Below are positions 33,904-45,640 of a DNA stretch of 64,000 nucleotides, piece by piece; position 1 is the stretch's first letter; each line of letters begins with the position of its first letter. Made by a program: the position numbers and the translations under genes. This DNA is from Amphibalanus amphitrite. Taxonomy: Eukaryota; Arthropoda; Thecostraca; Balanomorpha; Balanidae. The stretch lies in assembly GCF_019059575.1 (NCBI RefSeq), contig NW_024882191.1:124001-188000 (forward strand). Direction: 5' to 3'. Below the pieces are notes generated by a model. That model worked only from the letters and a program-made list of their open reading frames with translations, ran no database searches and had not been told where the DNA came from.

Positions 33904-35630
33904 CCATCCCCTGTATTGGTGTTTTTCCAGCCGCGAACGTAGGTACTCGTATAGGGGGGGGGGGGGGGCGTTGGACCTCCCTTGCCGTTTCGCCCCTGAT
34001 CGAGCTAGAGCTTCGCGGAAAAAAAAACAAGCGTGCTGCCCGTGACGAGAGGAAGCCGATGATACCCAATAGGTCCTAGGTCATCGGGTGACCTTCCAGG
34101 TCAGGTCAATGACCCGAAAACCGGGAAAATCGGGACCTGTTAGAAAGTCGTAAAGTGTGGCTGCTATGTGGTTTTCCGGGGTGCTGATCACGAATATCGT
34201 GTTAGTTTTGATCAGAGATGATGTTTTAAGCATTTAGACCAGGTCGGGTCAGGTCAGGTCAGGTCAACCGGTAGGGGTTGTGACGGGTATTCGTATTACG
34301 TGTCAACCGCCTCTGACAGCTTCGTAACGTGTTACGAAGGCACCAAAACTACTTCGTAAATGTTCAAATGGTTGCTAATTTCGAATTCAGCTAAAAAACT
34401 AGCCTAGAACATGAAAAAAACTCGAAAAAGTGAACCGAGGTCACCCGAGGTCACCAAAGGTCAATGACGTGACCTGACCTTCAGGTGACCTTGACACCCA
34501 CCCTTATGTATGGGAGCAACATCAAATCACATGTTTGAACGTTTGAAATAACGAAAAGCTTGCAAACGCGCGGCTAATGCGAGCCGACATACGCCGAATC
34601 GCGATTTCGGCCAAACATGGTCACGGAAAAGAGGTCACAGGTCGCGAGTTATTCGCAAAAAATCGAGGGGGGTCCGTTCGACTCCCCCCTATACGGGCGA
34701 GGGTTACCCCCCGAGTTGAAGGGGGGGCGTTAAACGCCCCCACTTTTTTCGCAGGGCCATAGCAAAAAAAAAAAAAACGGCGCGCCGCAGGCACGCCAAA
34801 TTTTGGGTGCCTCTAGGGAATTGTTTGACATTTATTGTGACAAAATTTCAAAAAAATCGGCCGGAAAATTTTTTGAGATATCGAGGTTTCAGTGACGTCA
34901 TGATTTCTTGGTTTTCGACCAAACACGTTATATGTTCAAAAAATCATATAAAATCACAGAATAGACATACAGACATGCCGCAAACGCCATTAGACTGCCA
35001 ATACCATGAACAATCAAATGGCTATCTTCGATTATTGATTATCGTTCCGCATTTTCCAAAATCTTGAACTGAATCTTGGCAATTTCTCATGACTACTTCA
35101 CGACCATGATACATGCATTTCTTAATTTTAACTTTTTGACCCAAACACGTACACATATGATAAAATGAATGTTACCATCGTGTTCTACGCCACAAATTAC
35201 CCATAAAACATGTGTCACAGGCTGCGAATATCAGTTTTGATTTTCGGGGATATGTGTCTACCCGGTTGACTTGACCTTGACCCTGACCTATGCTTGACTG
35301 ACCCCTACATAGAGCTGACACTCTTGTAGGCCTTATATGATGGATTGTGCACCGTTTTGACAGAGTTTATGACGGGAGGCGCCCATTGTGAAGTCCTGAA
35401 GTCCATGCTACTGAAAGTCCGATTTCAGGTGTTTGACGTGACCTTGACCCGACCTGTGACCTCAAAATTCAACTTTAAAGTACTCATCTGAAGCGTCTCG
35501 TCGCGTTCTTTCGTTTACCGCCTCGTTCGTTTCGCTGTGCCTATTGGTTCTCGAGTTATCGGCTGAGGGCGTTTAACGCCCCCCCCCCCCAGCAAACGGT
35601 GGGTGGCGAAATACCCCAGCAACTGCCTGG
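33904..35630. mobile_element. Composite TTAA/GGTCA element inside the array
   Basis: TTAA flanks at 33900-33903 and 35631-35634 split the CTCTGAGGGCCC array. Inside, 33950-34700 is an inverted relative of 6379-6950 plus 10971-11287 (shared TCGTAACGTGTTACGA-like palindrome and GGTCA clusters), and 34700-35590 is another GGTCA-rich block with GGGCGTTAAACGCCCC motifs. The inverted ends are short (CCA...TGG), so the outer limits are less sure than the content. Confidence 0.6.
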
Positions 35631-35634
35631 TTAA

Positions 35635-36245
35635 GGACCTGCATCGGCTCTGAGGGCTCAACTTGGCCTTTTCTGGACTCTGGGGTCCAACACCAGCCCA
35701 AGCCTGTCTTTTAGGGTGCCACACTGACCCCTGAGGGTCCCATCCTTGCCTCAAGGACCCGCATTAGCCTTTGAGAGCCTAAGTCGGCCTCTGATGGCCT
35801 CAAACTGCCATTTTCAGGCCCTGTACTGGTCTCTGAGGGCCTTAAACTGGCCTCTGAGGGCACAAACCGACCTCTAAAGGTCCCACACCGGTTGCTGATG
35901 GCCCATTTTCTGCCTCTGAGATCCAAGACTGACCCTTTTGTGCCTCTGAGGGCCCCGTACTGGCTTCTGAAGGATCGATGCCGGTCTCTGAGGACCAATG
36001 TCAGTCTTATAAGGGCCTCACACTGATATCTGAGGCCCACATTTGCCTCTGATGGCTCCAAATTGAGGCCCTATTTAGTCCCCAATCAGCCTATAAGGTC
36101 TCTGATGGCCCTATTTTGTTGTCTGGCTGGGGACCCATGGCTTACACCTTTAGGCGTCACGCACTGGCCTCTGAGAGCCCACATCGGCCTCTGGGGTTCC
36201 ATACGGGCCTTTGAGGCCGCTATGGCCATGGGCCCCTGTAAGCTA
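35635..36245. repeat. Right part of the CTCTGAGGGCCC array
   Basis: Degenerate 25-30-bp units (GGCCTCTGAGGGCC, CACACTGGCC) continue from 33899. Antisense and sense ORFs of 79-116 codons are by-products. Confidence 0.7.
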
Positions 36246-37079
36246 GCACCGCCCCCCCCCCCTCCGAGGCAGGGCATATTTTAAGGATTTTTCACTGCGT
36301 CCCATAGGAGGCATAGGGCACATGCTTTGATCGGAAAGGGCACATTGCAAGCGAAATAGTATATAATGCAAGTGAGATAATGTACAGATACATTGTGTAC
36401 TGTGCTGGTGGAGGGGCACTGCAAGCGGGATATTGGGAGAGGGCTGTGATTGCTTTTGGCCAGTCTCGAAATTCGCCCAGTCGTAGTGCGTTCTTTATCC
36501 GCATTCAAAGGGCGGACCGGCGATTTCATGACATTTACATTGTTGTTAGTCACTCGTTTTCCTGAACGACGTTGGGCGTGTTTGACCCCCTTGACGCACC
36601 AAATTGTACCTATGCTTAGAGAATAAAAATGAATATGCACATGATTAAAATGTGATACATACGTCTCTTCATGCGTTTTTCACCCTTATCAATCGATTCA
36701 AAATAGAGGTTGACGTGTGAAACATTGCCAATTTGCATTGAAGATACTATGTGTTTGAAATAATTAGATGACGTAAGGTCAAACAGTACCCACCTAAGTT
36801 GTGACAAGAAATCATCGGATTTTAAAGCTACATAAAAAATCCATCATAGATTAATGCTTTAGATGAACGGATGCTTTGGATGCTTCGGATTTCGCTTCCT
36901 TACTGCCTATCATGTAATATAACCCAAACTTTTCCCAATGGAAGTTCCTTTGTTTAATTATTATGCCCAGAAATGTATCGATTTTGTGCTATTTCCGGGC
37001 GCTTTGGGGGGGGGGGGGAGCATGGCCCCGTGGCGGCCCGTGGGCCCCCCTCTATATCCTCCTATGGCCAGACGGCCAT
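36246..37079. other. Unassigned DNA within hAT-like element 2
   Basis: TTAAGGATTTTTCACTG at 36284 repeats the subterminal motif at 31874. A G run lies at 37005-37019. Short ORFs (119 codons at most) have no recognisable features. Confidence 0.35.
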
Positions 37080-37840
37080 GACGGCCCTGATCTGACCGTA
37101 TGCCATCAAATGTGAAACTTCGCAATGATGCGATATTTTTTCGGAAAACGTGCCGGTATCTCAAAAACTATGATAGCTAGGAGGGCGCAATCGATAGGAG
37201 AAAAGCAATCGATATATCTTGAACAGCTCTTTCGTCAATATTTCGTCAGAATTGAGTTGAGATCAACGGTTGAGGCTCCATAGCCAAAAACGAGTAAAAT
37301 TACAATTTTTGTCAATATAGGTTTCATGAAAAGCTTTTGAACCAAAAAAAGGTAGAGAATTTTCGTTTGCACGATCGTTCTTCTCTCATTTTTACCTCGA
37401 AATGTCAAGGTCAGAACTTGACCTCACATTAAGGTCATTTCGTGACCAAGATAGATCATGTCGCATATCAGTCGATGCGTCACCGTTCCGTGCTTCTATC
37501 CTCAGGATACTGAAATCCTTCTCCCCAACACCGCAACCCCCCTCCGGGCTGGACAGGCAACTTTATCTCATGCGGGCTGCTCTCTTGGAGCGGCACCGCT
37601 GCTCCCGAGGGAGCTGCACCCCGTAGCCGGGTGCAGAGAGTGCTTGGGGGGCTGGTCGGCCTGTCCATCTGGACGGGTTCAGCCCCGGCGACTCTCTAGG
37701 GTGCCTGCCCAGACCAATGTCTCCCCCTAATTCCTATCATCCATCCGGCTCTGCAATGGTCTTGTCGACCGAAAGGGCCTAACCCAACAAAAAAAAAAAA
37801 AAAACAAAGTCGATGCGTTTCGATGAGGTACCTCAAAACA
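37080..37840. mobile_element. GGTCA-type element fragment
   Basis: Shares the order of motifs with the block at 17940-18400 (GCATATCAGTCGAT, GGTCA clusters, A+T-rich spacer). It is interrupted by the retroposon at 37481-37807. Ends not resolved. Confidence 0.5.
37481..37807 (+). mobile_element. SINE-like or 5'-truncated LINE retroposon
   Basis: A 327-bp G+C-rich insert ending in an A-rich tail (37788-37807) and flanked by an 11-bp direct repeat AGTCGATGCGT (37470-37480 and 37808-37818). Poly(A) tail plus a target duplication of this length is typical of LINE-driven retroposition. GGGTTCAGCCCC at 37678 faintly recalls a pol III B box, but no A box was found. No protein domain was recognised. 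It could be a SINE or the 3' end of a LINE. Confidence 0.75.
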
Positions 37841-37859
37841 ATGATACAATCCACTGTGC

Positions 37860-38721
37860 ATGCAAAAGCCCTGTAGGGCCGGATTTTGGGCCAGGCTCCG
37901 GGCCTGCGGGCTCCAACTTGACATCTCTAAACAGGACTTTAGGGAAGGGCAGGACACAGAGTCTGAGCCCTAAGGACAGGGCAGGCACAGGCCATGAAGC
38001 TAAGATAAGACGGATACTTGAGGGCTGGGTAGGATGCAGGGTCCGAGGGCAAGGCAAGGCGCAGGTCTGAGGCTATCATTACACAAGGCCGGAGAGTAGT
38101 GCAAGACACAGGGCCTTAGAACACCTGATGATCAACACACCTGATGGCAGGGCAACATGCAGGATCTTATAGCAGGGCAAGAAATAGTACCTAAAGGTAG
38201 AGCAAGACATAAGACACAGGTATGGCACAAGGCCCGAAACACCGCCCACGTCTTGTCATACTATACCTTCGGGCCCCAAAGGTATGACAAGACGTGGGCG
38301 GTGTTTCACGGACGCTGCTATCAAATTCCGCGAGCTGACGTCATACTTGTGGTAGTGTTTGAGCAATGGCCCTGTTGATGTCTCCATGGAAACCCAATTT
38401 GACACGTGTAATAGCAGCGTGCTGCTAGCACCGGTGAAACAGGGCCAGGGTATGGGGCCTGAGGGCAGGGCAAGGCTCAGGGCATGAAGGCAGAACAAAG
38501 CACGGGTTCTGAGGACAGGTAAGGGCACGGGGCATGAGGCCGGGAAACGGCACGGGACCTGAGGGCGGGAGACACCCATGCACAGGGCCTGATGACAGGG
38601 CAGGGCACAGCGCCTGAGGGCGGGCATGGGACACGAGACCTTAGGGCAATGCAGAATACAGGGCTTGAGGGCAGAGTAGGACACAGGGTCTGATGGCATT
38701 GGACGGCACAAGGCCTGATAA
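37860..38721. repeat. Array with AGGGCAGGGCACAGGGCCTG core, left part
   Basis: Degenerate 20-25-bp units. It resumes at 44481, so the element 38722-44480 was inserted into it. ORFs of up to 151 codons on the minus strand are array by-products. Confidence 0.8.
38236..38312. repeat. Hairpin: inverted repeat around ACCTTCGGGCCCCAAAGGT
   Basis: GTATGACAAGACGTGGGCGG (38281-38300) is the inverse of CCGCCCACGTCTTGTCATAC (38243-38262), with an 18-base centre. It lies in the GGGCC array together with about 130 bp of foreign sequence (38313-38440) and may be one end of a small mobile element. Confidence 0.8.
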
Positions 38722-38732
38722 CACTGAAATAA

Positions 38733-39240
38733 AAAAATACCACCCTAGTTAGTTTTTGGGTGGTGGTCATATTTTGAACAGCCTTTTACTTATGGTAAAC
38801 CAGTTTACGATCCAAATACTAGGCCCAATATCAAAGGAATACTATGCAACTACCAATGCTCATCAAAATACCATGGTCTTAGTACGGTAATATTTTTTCA
38901 TCATACTACCTTGAAACTAAAGCATAACTAATAAGAAACCAAAGCTCTACTAACGCTAGTATTATCCTGGTACCGCCTACTAAGAAAAATACCACCCTAG
39001 TTAGTTTTCGAGTGGTGGTCATATTTTGAACAGCCTCTTACCTATGGTAAACTAACTTACGACCCAAATACTAGGCCTAATATGAATGTAAAACCATGTG
39101 AATACCAATGCCAGTAAAAATTACCATGGTATTAACACGGTAACTATATGTCGTCATACCATGCCCAAAAACCCACGTGATACTAGCACGAAACTAGGAC
39201 TTTACTATCGTTAGCTACTCCCTGGTAATGCTTACTAATG
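38733..39240. repeat. ~254-bp direct tandem duplication
   Basis: Two copies start AATACCACCCTAGTTAGTTT (38733 and 38987) and run parallel with about 15 percent difference. They form the left subterminal part of the enclosing element. Confidence 0.8.
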
Positions 39241-40088
39241 ACTTATCATGGTAAAACCATCCTTTTGTCATCTGGATACCAGCTTTGCTTTGCTGGCCAA
39301 CCATCGTAAAACAATAGTTTACTATGTGACATTTATTGTGATATTACCAGTCGGTTAACAGGATCTTACTAGTCATCAACCAGCATGCTTCATATGCTGT
39401 GCTTTAGCCTATCCATGCCAAATTTGTTTATCATTACGACAGCCACTTACTGATGCACAACAGCATGCATGACAGTATCTACCTAGCAGTCGACAAAGCA
39501 GCTCTTCACTTTTCCAAAGCATCTACCTAGTAACCTACATGAAATATTTCACACATAAAAAGCATTTGGCCACAAACAAAGTTACGTCTGCACATAACCA
39601 AACAACGCGCATGAACAACAATTATTACAGTTCACTTTATCATCACAATGCAATCGGTCTCTTTTCACACAATCGTTGAATGTCGCCCTTCCAGCGATTT
39701 ATCACGCAACACCTTCTCCAAGGGCATTGGTAGCCATATACCGAAGGTTCGAACTTCGAAAGCCAGCTCTGGAAAAGAGCAGGCATTGATATAAGATAAA
39801 CCAATGGAAAGATTGATTGTGTGTGCTGCAGTGACACTCTATCTCCTACCCCTCCCACCTTGACTCGCAGTGTCCCGTGACCTAGCTCCCAGTTTGATGA
39901 AACAAGGATTTAAGATAAGTTGTTTTAAAAAAATGGCAGCATCTAATAAAACAGGGGATTTGTAGGGTGAGGAATTTAGCAAATTTGGGACATTAGGCCA
40001 GAGGCTGGTTCAGGTAAAATGCCCTATAATGAATTAATTGCCATGAGGTGCAGTGTTGAGTGTTGGCAATAATTCAAAAATTCTACTC
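39241..40088. other. Unassigned A+T-rich DNA in the same element
   Basis: No gene, RNA or clear repeat supported. Confidence 0.35.
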
Positions 40089-40328
40089 TTAACCAGCGCC
40101 CCACTGGGGTATGTTCTGTAACGCACTCCACTGGGGGAGGCGGGGGCTATTTATAGAACCCCCCCCCCGCTCCAACTCCGAAACTACTGGGCCGATTGTC
40201 AAAACTGAAACGGCGTCTGATAGCCCTGGAAAAACTGTCGAGCAAAACCTAATTTTATTGACCTCGAGATCACCGTTGACGTCACAGGTCAGATCAAAAT
40301 AAAAATTAGCAACGTTTTGGCTTGTTAA

Positions 40329-41235
40329 CCCTCCCCCGTATAGGGGGGGGGGTCGAACGGACTCCCCCTCGGTTTTTCGCGAATACCTCGCGTAAAAAGC
40401 GGCCGACCGCAACGAAGCTTTCAGTACCCTCGAGTTATAATCAATTTTACACCTACCCTAAAAAATGTAATGGCCCTGACTAATGACCTTTGACCTGTGA
40501 CCTACTTTTCGAGACCATGTTTGGCCGGAATCGCGATTCGGCGTATGTCGGCTCGCATTTGCCGCGCGTTTGCAGTCCTTTCGTGGTTTCAAGCGTTCAA
40601 ACATGGGATATGATGCTGCTCCCATGCATTAGGGTGGATGTCAAGGTCACCAGAAGGTCAGGTCAGTTCATTGACCTTTGATGACCTCGGTTTACTTTTT
40701 CGAGTTTTATCAGCATCTTTCTAGGCTAGTTTTTTTAGCTGATTTCGAATTTAACAACCATATATGAACATTTACGAAGTAGTTTTGGTGCCTTCGTAAC
40801 ATGTTACGAAGCTGTCAGAGGCGGTTGCCACCTAGTGCACCTACTACGAATACCCGGCAAAACCCTTACTGGTTGACCTGACCTGACCTGACCCGACCTG
40901 GCCTAAATGCATGAAGACATCATCTATGATCATAGCTAACATGATATTCGTGATCAGTTCCCTAAAAAACCCAATAGCAGCCACGTTTTACGACGTTCTA
41001 ACAGGTCCCAGTTTTCCCCACTTTTGGGTCATTGACCTGACCTGGAAGGTCAACCGATGACCTAGGACCGACGACCTAGGATAAAATTGGGTACCATCGG
41101 CTTTCTCTCGTCACGGGCAGCACGCTCGTTTTTTCCGCGAAGCTCTAGCTCAATCAGGGGCGAAACGGCAAGGAGGGGGTTCAACGGACCCCCCCTTAAA
41201 CGTTCGTGGCTGAAAAACACCAATACGGGCGAGGG
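40329..41235. mobile_element. TTAA/GGTCA element (complete, uninterrupted, 907 bp)
   Basis: CCCTCCCCCGTATAGG at the left and CCAATACGGGCGAGGG at the right (inverted, two mismatches), TTAA at 40325-40328 and 41236-41239. It is collinear with the outer element of the 6379-11287 nest and shows what that looked like before it was interrupted. Confidence 0.85.
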
Positions 41236-41493
41236 TTAACCCCCACCCTACTGTGGGGAGGGCTATTCATAGCCCCTCTCGTGTTTACGCAATATCTTTA
41301 AAACCGCTGGACGTATCAAAACAAAGCTTTTAGGACCTTCGGCTGCATCAATTTATTTGACACCTTGTGCACTAATAAAATTTTCGTAGCTACTATAGAT
41401 CGGCCGGAAATGACGCCAGAGTGACATCATGTTCGGCCGATTTTGATGCAAAGCATTGAACAACGGTAATCGCTCTCAAGATCTGAGTTTTAA

Positions 41494-42652
41494 CCCGGCA
41501 AGCGGTGGGCCTCCCGGCTACCTTCCGCGCGGTGGGAGGGGGGGGATTTTTGACCCCCCCCCCCGAATCTCCGAAGCTACTATGACGGATCGGTAAAATT
41601 TAAATGGCGTTCGATAGCCTTGTTAAATTTGTCGAGGGAACTTCAATTTCATTGACCTCGGGGTCACCGATGACATCACAGGCCAAGTCAAAGATAAAAT
41701 GTTTCACCGTTCACGGGTCTTTTAAGGAATGCGCTGCAACATCGAGTAAAGGGCATTTTGTCAAAAATCAGCGATAGGGCGTGAGTTGCCTATTATACGA
41801 GCATATGTTGCTATTGGAGGTCACTGATAATACCAGGTCCGATCACCAAGGGTCAGCACATGAACCTATCTTTACTAAGTAGGGTTGTGCGATGCATGTT
41901 TTATGGCCAATTTTTCATATTCGCCTCAATGGTGTTGGTTATAAGACCATCAGGGACGGTTTTTTGGTCACTTTCTGGTGGAGGTCAGGTCAATGTCAGG
42001 TCAAAAAGGTCAAATTTCAGGTCAAAGTTGATAGTTTCGCATAAAATTGGTATTGATTCGATGCCACTCGTCACGGCGAGTCTAATGGTGGTCTTTGTTT
42101 TGCGCTTTGTGGTCTAGAATTGCCAAAATCGAGTTTGAAAATTTGACGTCATTAATTTTGAACAGTTTTTTTTTGTTATAACTTGGCAAAAAGGAGTTAT
42201 CGATCTAATACTTGGAATGTGAATAGAAGTCCATAGTGGCTATTACATATATTCCGTTTGTTTCGAAAATCGAAAAACTTTTGGGATTTTTTGGCTATTA
42301 TATCTATTTCTTTTTATTTTTGGGGTCAACTTCAAAAACAAAATCGAGAGAACAGTATAGTAGCCCTGGTAATTCTACACATTTCATGTCTTGAACATTT
42401 TTATGCATAATCAAATTTATAGACCTGACAGCTCTTCCCGCGAAGCTTTTTTTTTTGGTCGACAATGGCAGAAATGACGTCACTCCGACGTAGCGGCCAA
42501 CTTATCATAGCCTTTGGAAAAAAAATTTGGTCACAATGTGCAAAAGGGTACTGAAAGTTTGGTGAAGATCGGCGCAGCGGTTCTGGAGATATATCGAAAA
42601 AAAAACTAAAGATGGATGCAAAAAATGCCCCCCCCCCCCACCGCCTTGAGGG
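41494..42652. mobile_element. TTAA/GGTCA element, ends diverged
   Basis: Left end CCCGGCAAGCGGTGG and right end inverse CCCTCAAGGCGGTGG, with TTAA at 41490-41493 and 42653-42656. G/C runs at both ends and GGTCA clusters inside. The surrounding sequence (CGCTCTCAAGATCTGAG, then AGGGCTACCAAACTG) is collinear with 7190-7260, supporting insertion here. Confidence 0.65.
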
Positions 42653-42817
42653 TTAAGCTAGATCCTTTTTTTTGCATGGGTGGACTCTACAGGGCTACCA
42701 AACTGATTTCGGACTTTCGAAATGTTGAATATTTTGAAAATTATAAATATAAAAACTCAGAAATTGTATTTTTTATTTTTTTACATATACGTTTCTGAAT
42801 GAAAAAAAGCAGAATAT

Positions 42818-43030
42818 GACCACGTTTCCATGGGCATCACTGATCCGGATCAGTAAAAATGGATTAGCTAATCCAGTATAGTTAGACAATATATGAAAAT
42901 GAAAATAAGGGATTAACTGATTATATAAGCCTAATCCACTTGGAATTATATCATGTAACGAAGAGTTCGAGAAATATAATACGATTTAAGTTTGCTGATC
43001 CGGATCAGTGATGCCCATGGAAACGGGGTC
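42818..43030. mobile_element. 213-bp MITE with 36-bp inverted ends
   Basis: Ends GACCNCGTTTCCATGGGCAT (one mismatch) continuing to CACTGATCCGGATCAG, and the inverse at the right. Flanked by TAT (42815-42817, 43031-43033). A 3-bp duplication fits PIF/Harbinger-type MITEs, but that is inference. The middle is A+T-rich with GGATTA motifs. Confidence 0.85.
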
Positions 43031-43646
43031 TATATGTGTTTGAACACATATGCGTTGAATATATGTGAACTTCATCTGACAAACACCTTTTTTGTTGAAA
43101 AATGTCAACTTCAAAATTTGACCATTTTTGACCTAAAGTGACCTGACCTGACCTCAGCTATATTCAGCTAAAATGGCCTAAACTGACACATACAACACTG
43201 ATTTCGATATATATGGCCTACATGAACCATAAAACATGTCTCACGTCACCGATGCACGATATAAAGCTTTCGTGACCTGGGATGAGATGGCCTTGACCTG
43301 AAAAATTCGAAGTACAAGTTCGGTACCCTCAGGTTATGTTACGCATATATTCACGAGTGTGCAAACAAAAAATGAGCCTGATCTGATTTGTTGGCCGGCG
43401 CCCAGAGTGCCAAGACGCTGATATTTTTACTTTGACCTGACCTGTGACGTCATCGATGACCTCGAGGTCAATGACATTAGGCTTCGCTCAACAATATTTC
43501 CAGGGCTACCAGGGGCCGTTTGAATTTTGACAATCGGCCCAGTAGTTTCGGAGTTAGGAGCCCCCCCCCCCCCCCCCCCCACTGTAACGTGCTGTAACGT
43601 GCTGTGGGGCGCGTTAGAGCACATACCCCAGTGAGGCGTGGGTTAA

Positions 43647-44260
43647 CAAATAAAAAAACACGTTGATTTCCGACGCTGGGAAATGCCCGCAACGATACCC
43701 ACCCCACCACCCTTCCCCTACCCGGTCCAACAGGGTCTCAAGGAAATTCAACAACATGAACCGAAACAAAGGCTGCGATCTTTGCTGGAAATGGCACTCG
43801 TGAGATAAGTATTATTATGCTGAAGATACAACGACTTACTTGTTATTTCCGAGTATCCTCCACCGTCAGCTACGCTAACCACCCACACAATCACCGTTCA
43901 AATATTTAAAACCACGGAGCACCTTCACAACGCCGGCGCGCGGCCGGAACTGACATGGCGGCGCCGCTGCAGCAGAGTCAGACGCACGTGGATTGTTAGT
44001 AAGGGTGTAGTGTTGTCATGGTGTTGCCATGGTATACCTTACCATAGCAGCAGAAGCACACCCAGGGAACTGTTGCAAGAAATTTCTGGCCTTTCGTCCA
44101 TAAAACTATTAATTGCTCAGGGTCTCAGCTAGTCCTTGGATGACGCTCCTTCCAACATATCAAAAATTGGCAAACACCTCTATGGAAAGGAGGAGACTTG
44201 ATCGCCGAATTCACCTGCTGGATCCGCCCGTGGAAAGGTTGATTTTACTATGGTAGGGAA
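43647..44260. other. Unassigned DNA with a short CpG-rich stretch
   Basis: 43930-43990 is CpG-rich (GCCGGCGCGCGGCCGG, then ACATGGCGGCGCCGCTG), unlike its A+T-rich surroundings, and may be a captured host promoter fragment. No ORF supports a gene. Confidence 0.3.
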
Positions 44261-44480
44261 TATTAGCTTACGAGGGTATCTACTAGCCTCAGGTGGTTAC
44301 CACCTTGTAAACTGGGGTACAAAACCACCCCTGATAAACGTAACCATGGTAATATCAACATGTCAAGGCAGGATAGTATTCAGCACCATAGTAGGCTGGT
44401 AGTAATATGATGGTAGGCTGATGGTAAAATTTACCAAAGCTAGTAACTTAGTAAATTGATGGTAAAAACTTTTTTCAGTG

Positions 44481-45100
44481 AACAGGGCAGAGCACAGCAA
44501 CTTAGGGCGAGGCAGGGCACGGGCCTGAGGGCGATACAACGCATAAGGCTTAATGGCAGAATAGGGCACAGGGTCTAAGGGCAGGGCAATGCACATGAGG
44601 CCTGGAAGCAGAACATGACAGGACAGGGCCTGAGGCAGGGCAAGGCATTAGGCTCGAGGATGGGCGCGGGGCCGGGGCATGAGGGCATGGGAAGGCACAA
44701 GGCCTGATGGCAGGGCAGGGCACAGTACCTGAAGACAAGGCAGCGGCACGGGGTCTGATGGCAGGACGTGTCACAAGGCTTGAGGGCAGAGAAGGGCACG
44801 GGGCCTCAAACTAGGGTAGGGCAGGGCACGGGGCCAAAAGACTGGAAGGCAGCGCATCAAATTTCCAGGCAGAATATATAAAGTATCGTGTTTGAGGGCA
44901 GGGCAGAGCGGGGCACAGGGCCTGAATGCAGAGCAGGGCACAGGGCCTGAATGCAGAGCAGGGCACAGGGCCTGAAGAAAGGGCAGGGCAAGGTACAAGA
45001 CCTAAGGACAGGGCACTGGGCAGGGCACATATCCTAGGGGTATAGTAGGGAAGAACATAATAAGGTGTATGACCAAGGGTAGGGCAGGGCACAAGGACTG
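44481..45100. repeat. Array with AGGGCAGGGCACAGGGCCTG core, right part
   Basis: Continues the array of 37860-38721. The three units between about 44910 and 44985 are nearly identical. Minus-strand ORFs of 74-105 codons are by-products. Confidence 0.8.
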
Positions 45101-45640
45101 GAGAGGGCATGTATGTGCTTAGGTACATAGTAAATCAGGGCACAAAGCAATCGGAAAGCCAACATCTTTTACACAGTAAAAGACCGAGGCATGTTACTTA
45201 TTTTTGCTCGCACTTTTCGGCTGAAACCGTGGCATTTCAGTGTGGGACGCAGTGGTCCAAATTTCGCGAGGGCTACGTCCCAAAGGCAGGGGGCTGCGTC
45301 CCAAAATGGGACGCAGTCAGTATGTTAAAATATGCCCTGCTCCGAGGGTTGGCAAAGTTGCCAAGTTGCCCCCACCCCCAAACGCCAAGTCTGCTACCGC
45401 CCCTGCATTCAGATGCATCCATTGTAAAAAATAACTTGCACTGCAGTGATTGGGGGCTGGGGCACTGGCTGCTAGCAAGTTTTTTTTTCCGGGAAACCGA
45501 AGTGGTAGTTCCTACCGGACGTCTGACCGGACCTTTATTTTTGCATTTGCTTCTGGGTGGGCAAATCAACGCCACTGGGTGGGCAATTGTGGTGACTGGG
45601 TAGGCATTTGCCCACCCAGTGGGTATGTTAGAGGAGGCCC
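45101..45640. other. Right subterminal part of hAT-like element 2
   Basis: The sequence leads into TGGGTGGGCAA motifs that mirror those at 31888-31900. A 164-codon ORF (45109-45603) crosses it without domain features. Confidence 0.4.

Larger units (their letters stand above)
40093..43642. mobile_element. Composite TTAA/GGTCA element
   Basis: Inverted ends share ACTGGGGTATGT(T/G)CT(G/C)TAACGC, with TTAA at 40089-40092 and 43643-43646. Facing subterminal parts (about 200 bp) are inverse copies of one another. At least two more TTAA elements lie inside (40329-41235 and 41494-42652), plus a MITE. Another left-type end begins at 41240 directly after a shared TTAA; its right end was not identified. 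No coding region. Confidence 0.7.
38722..44480. mobile_element. CACTGAAATAAAAAAATACC element, 2-bp AA duplication
   Basis: Begins CACTGAAATAAAAAAATACC and ends with an imperfect inverse (GGTAAAAACTTTTTTCAGTG). The flanks overlap by AA, and joining them restores a unit of the GGGCC array. Subterminal parts carry TACCATGGTA-like motifs. It contains the TTAA composite 40093-43642 and other DNA. The terminal plan and 2-bp duplication resemble the CCCAGTAAAAAATACC elements. No transposase seen. Confidence 0.65.

Noticed and set aside
38256-38711. Minus-strand 151-codon Cys/Pro-rich ORF
   Set aside because: Array by-product; the same composition is seen in ORFs across 44550-45128.
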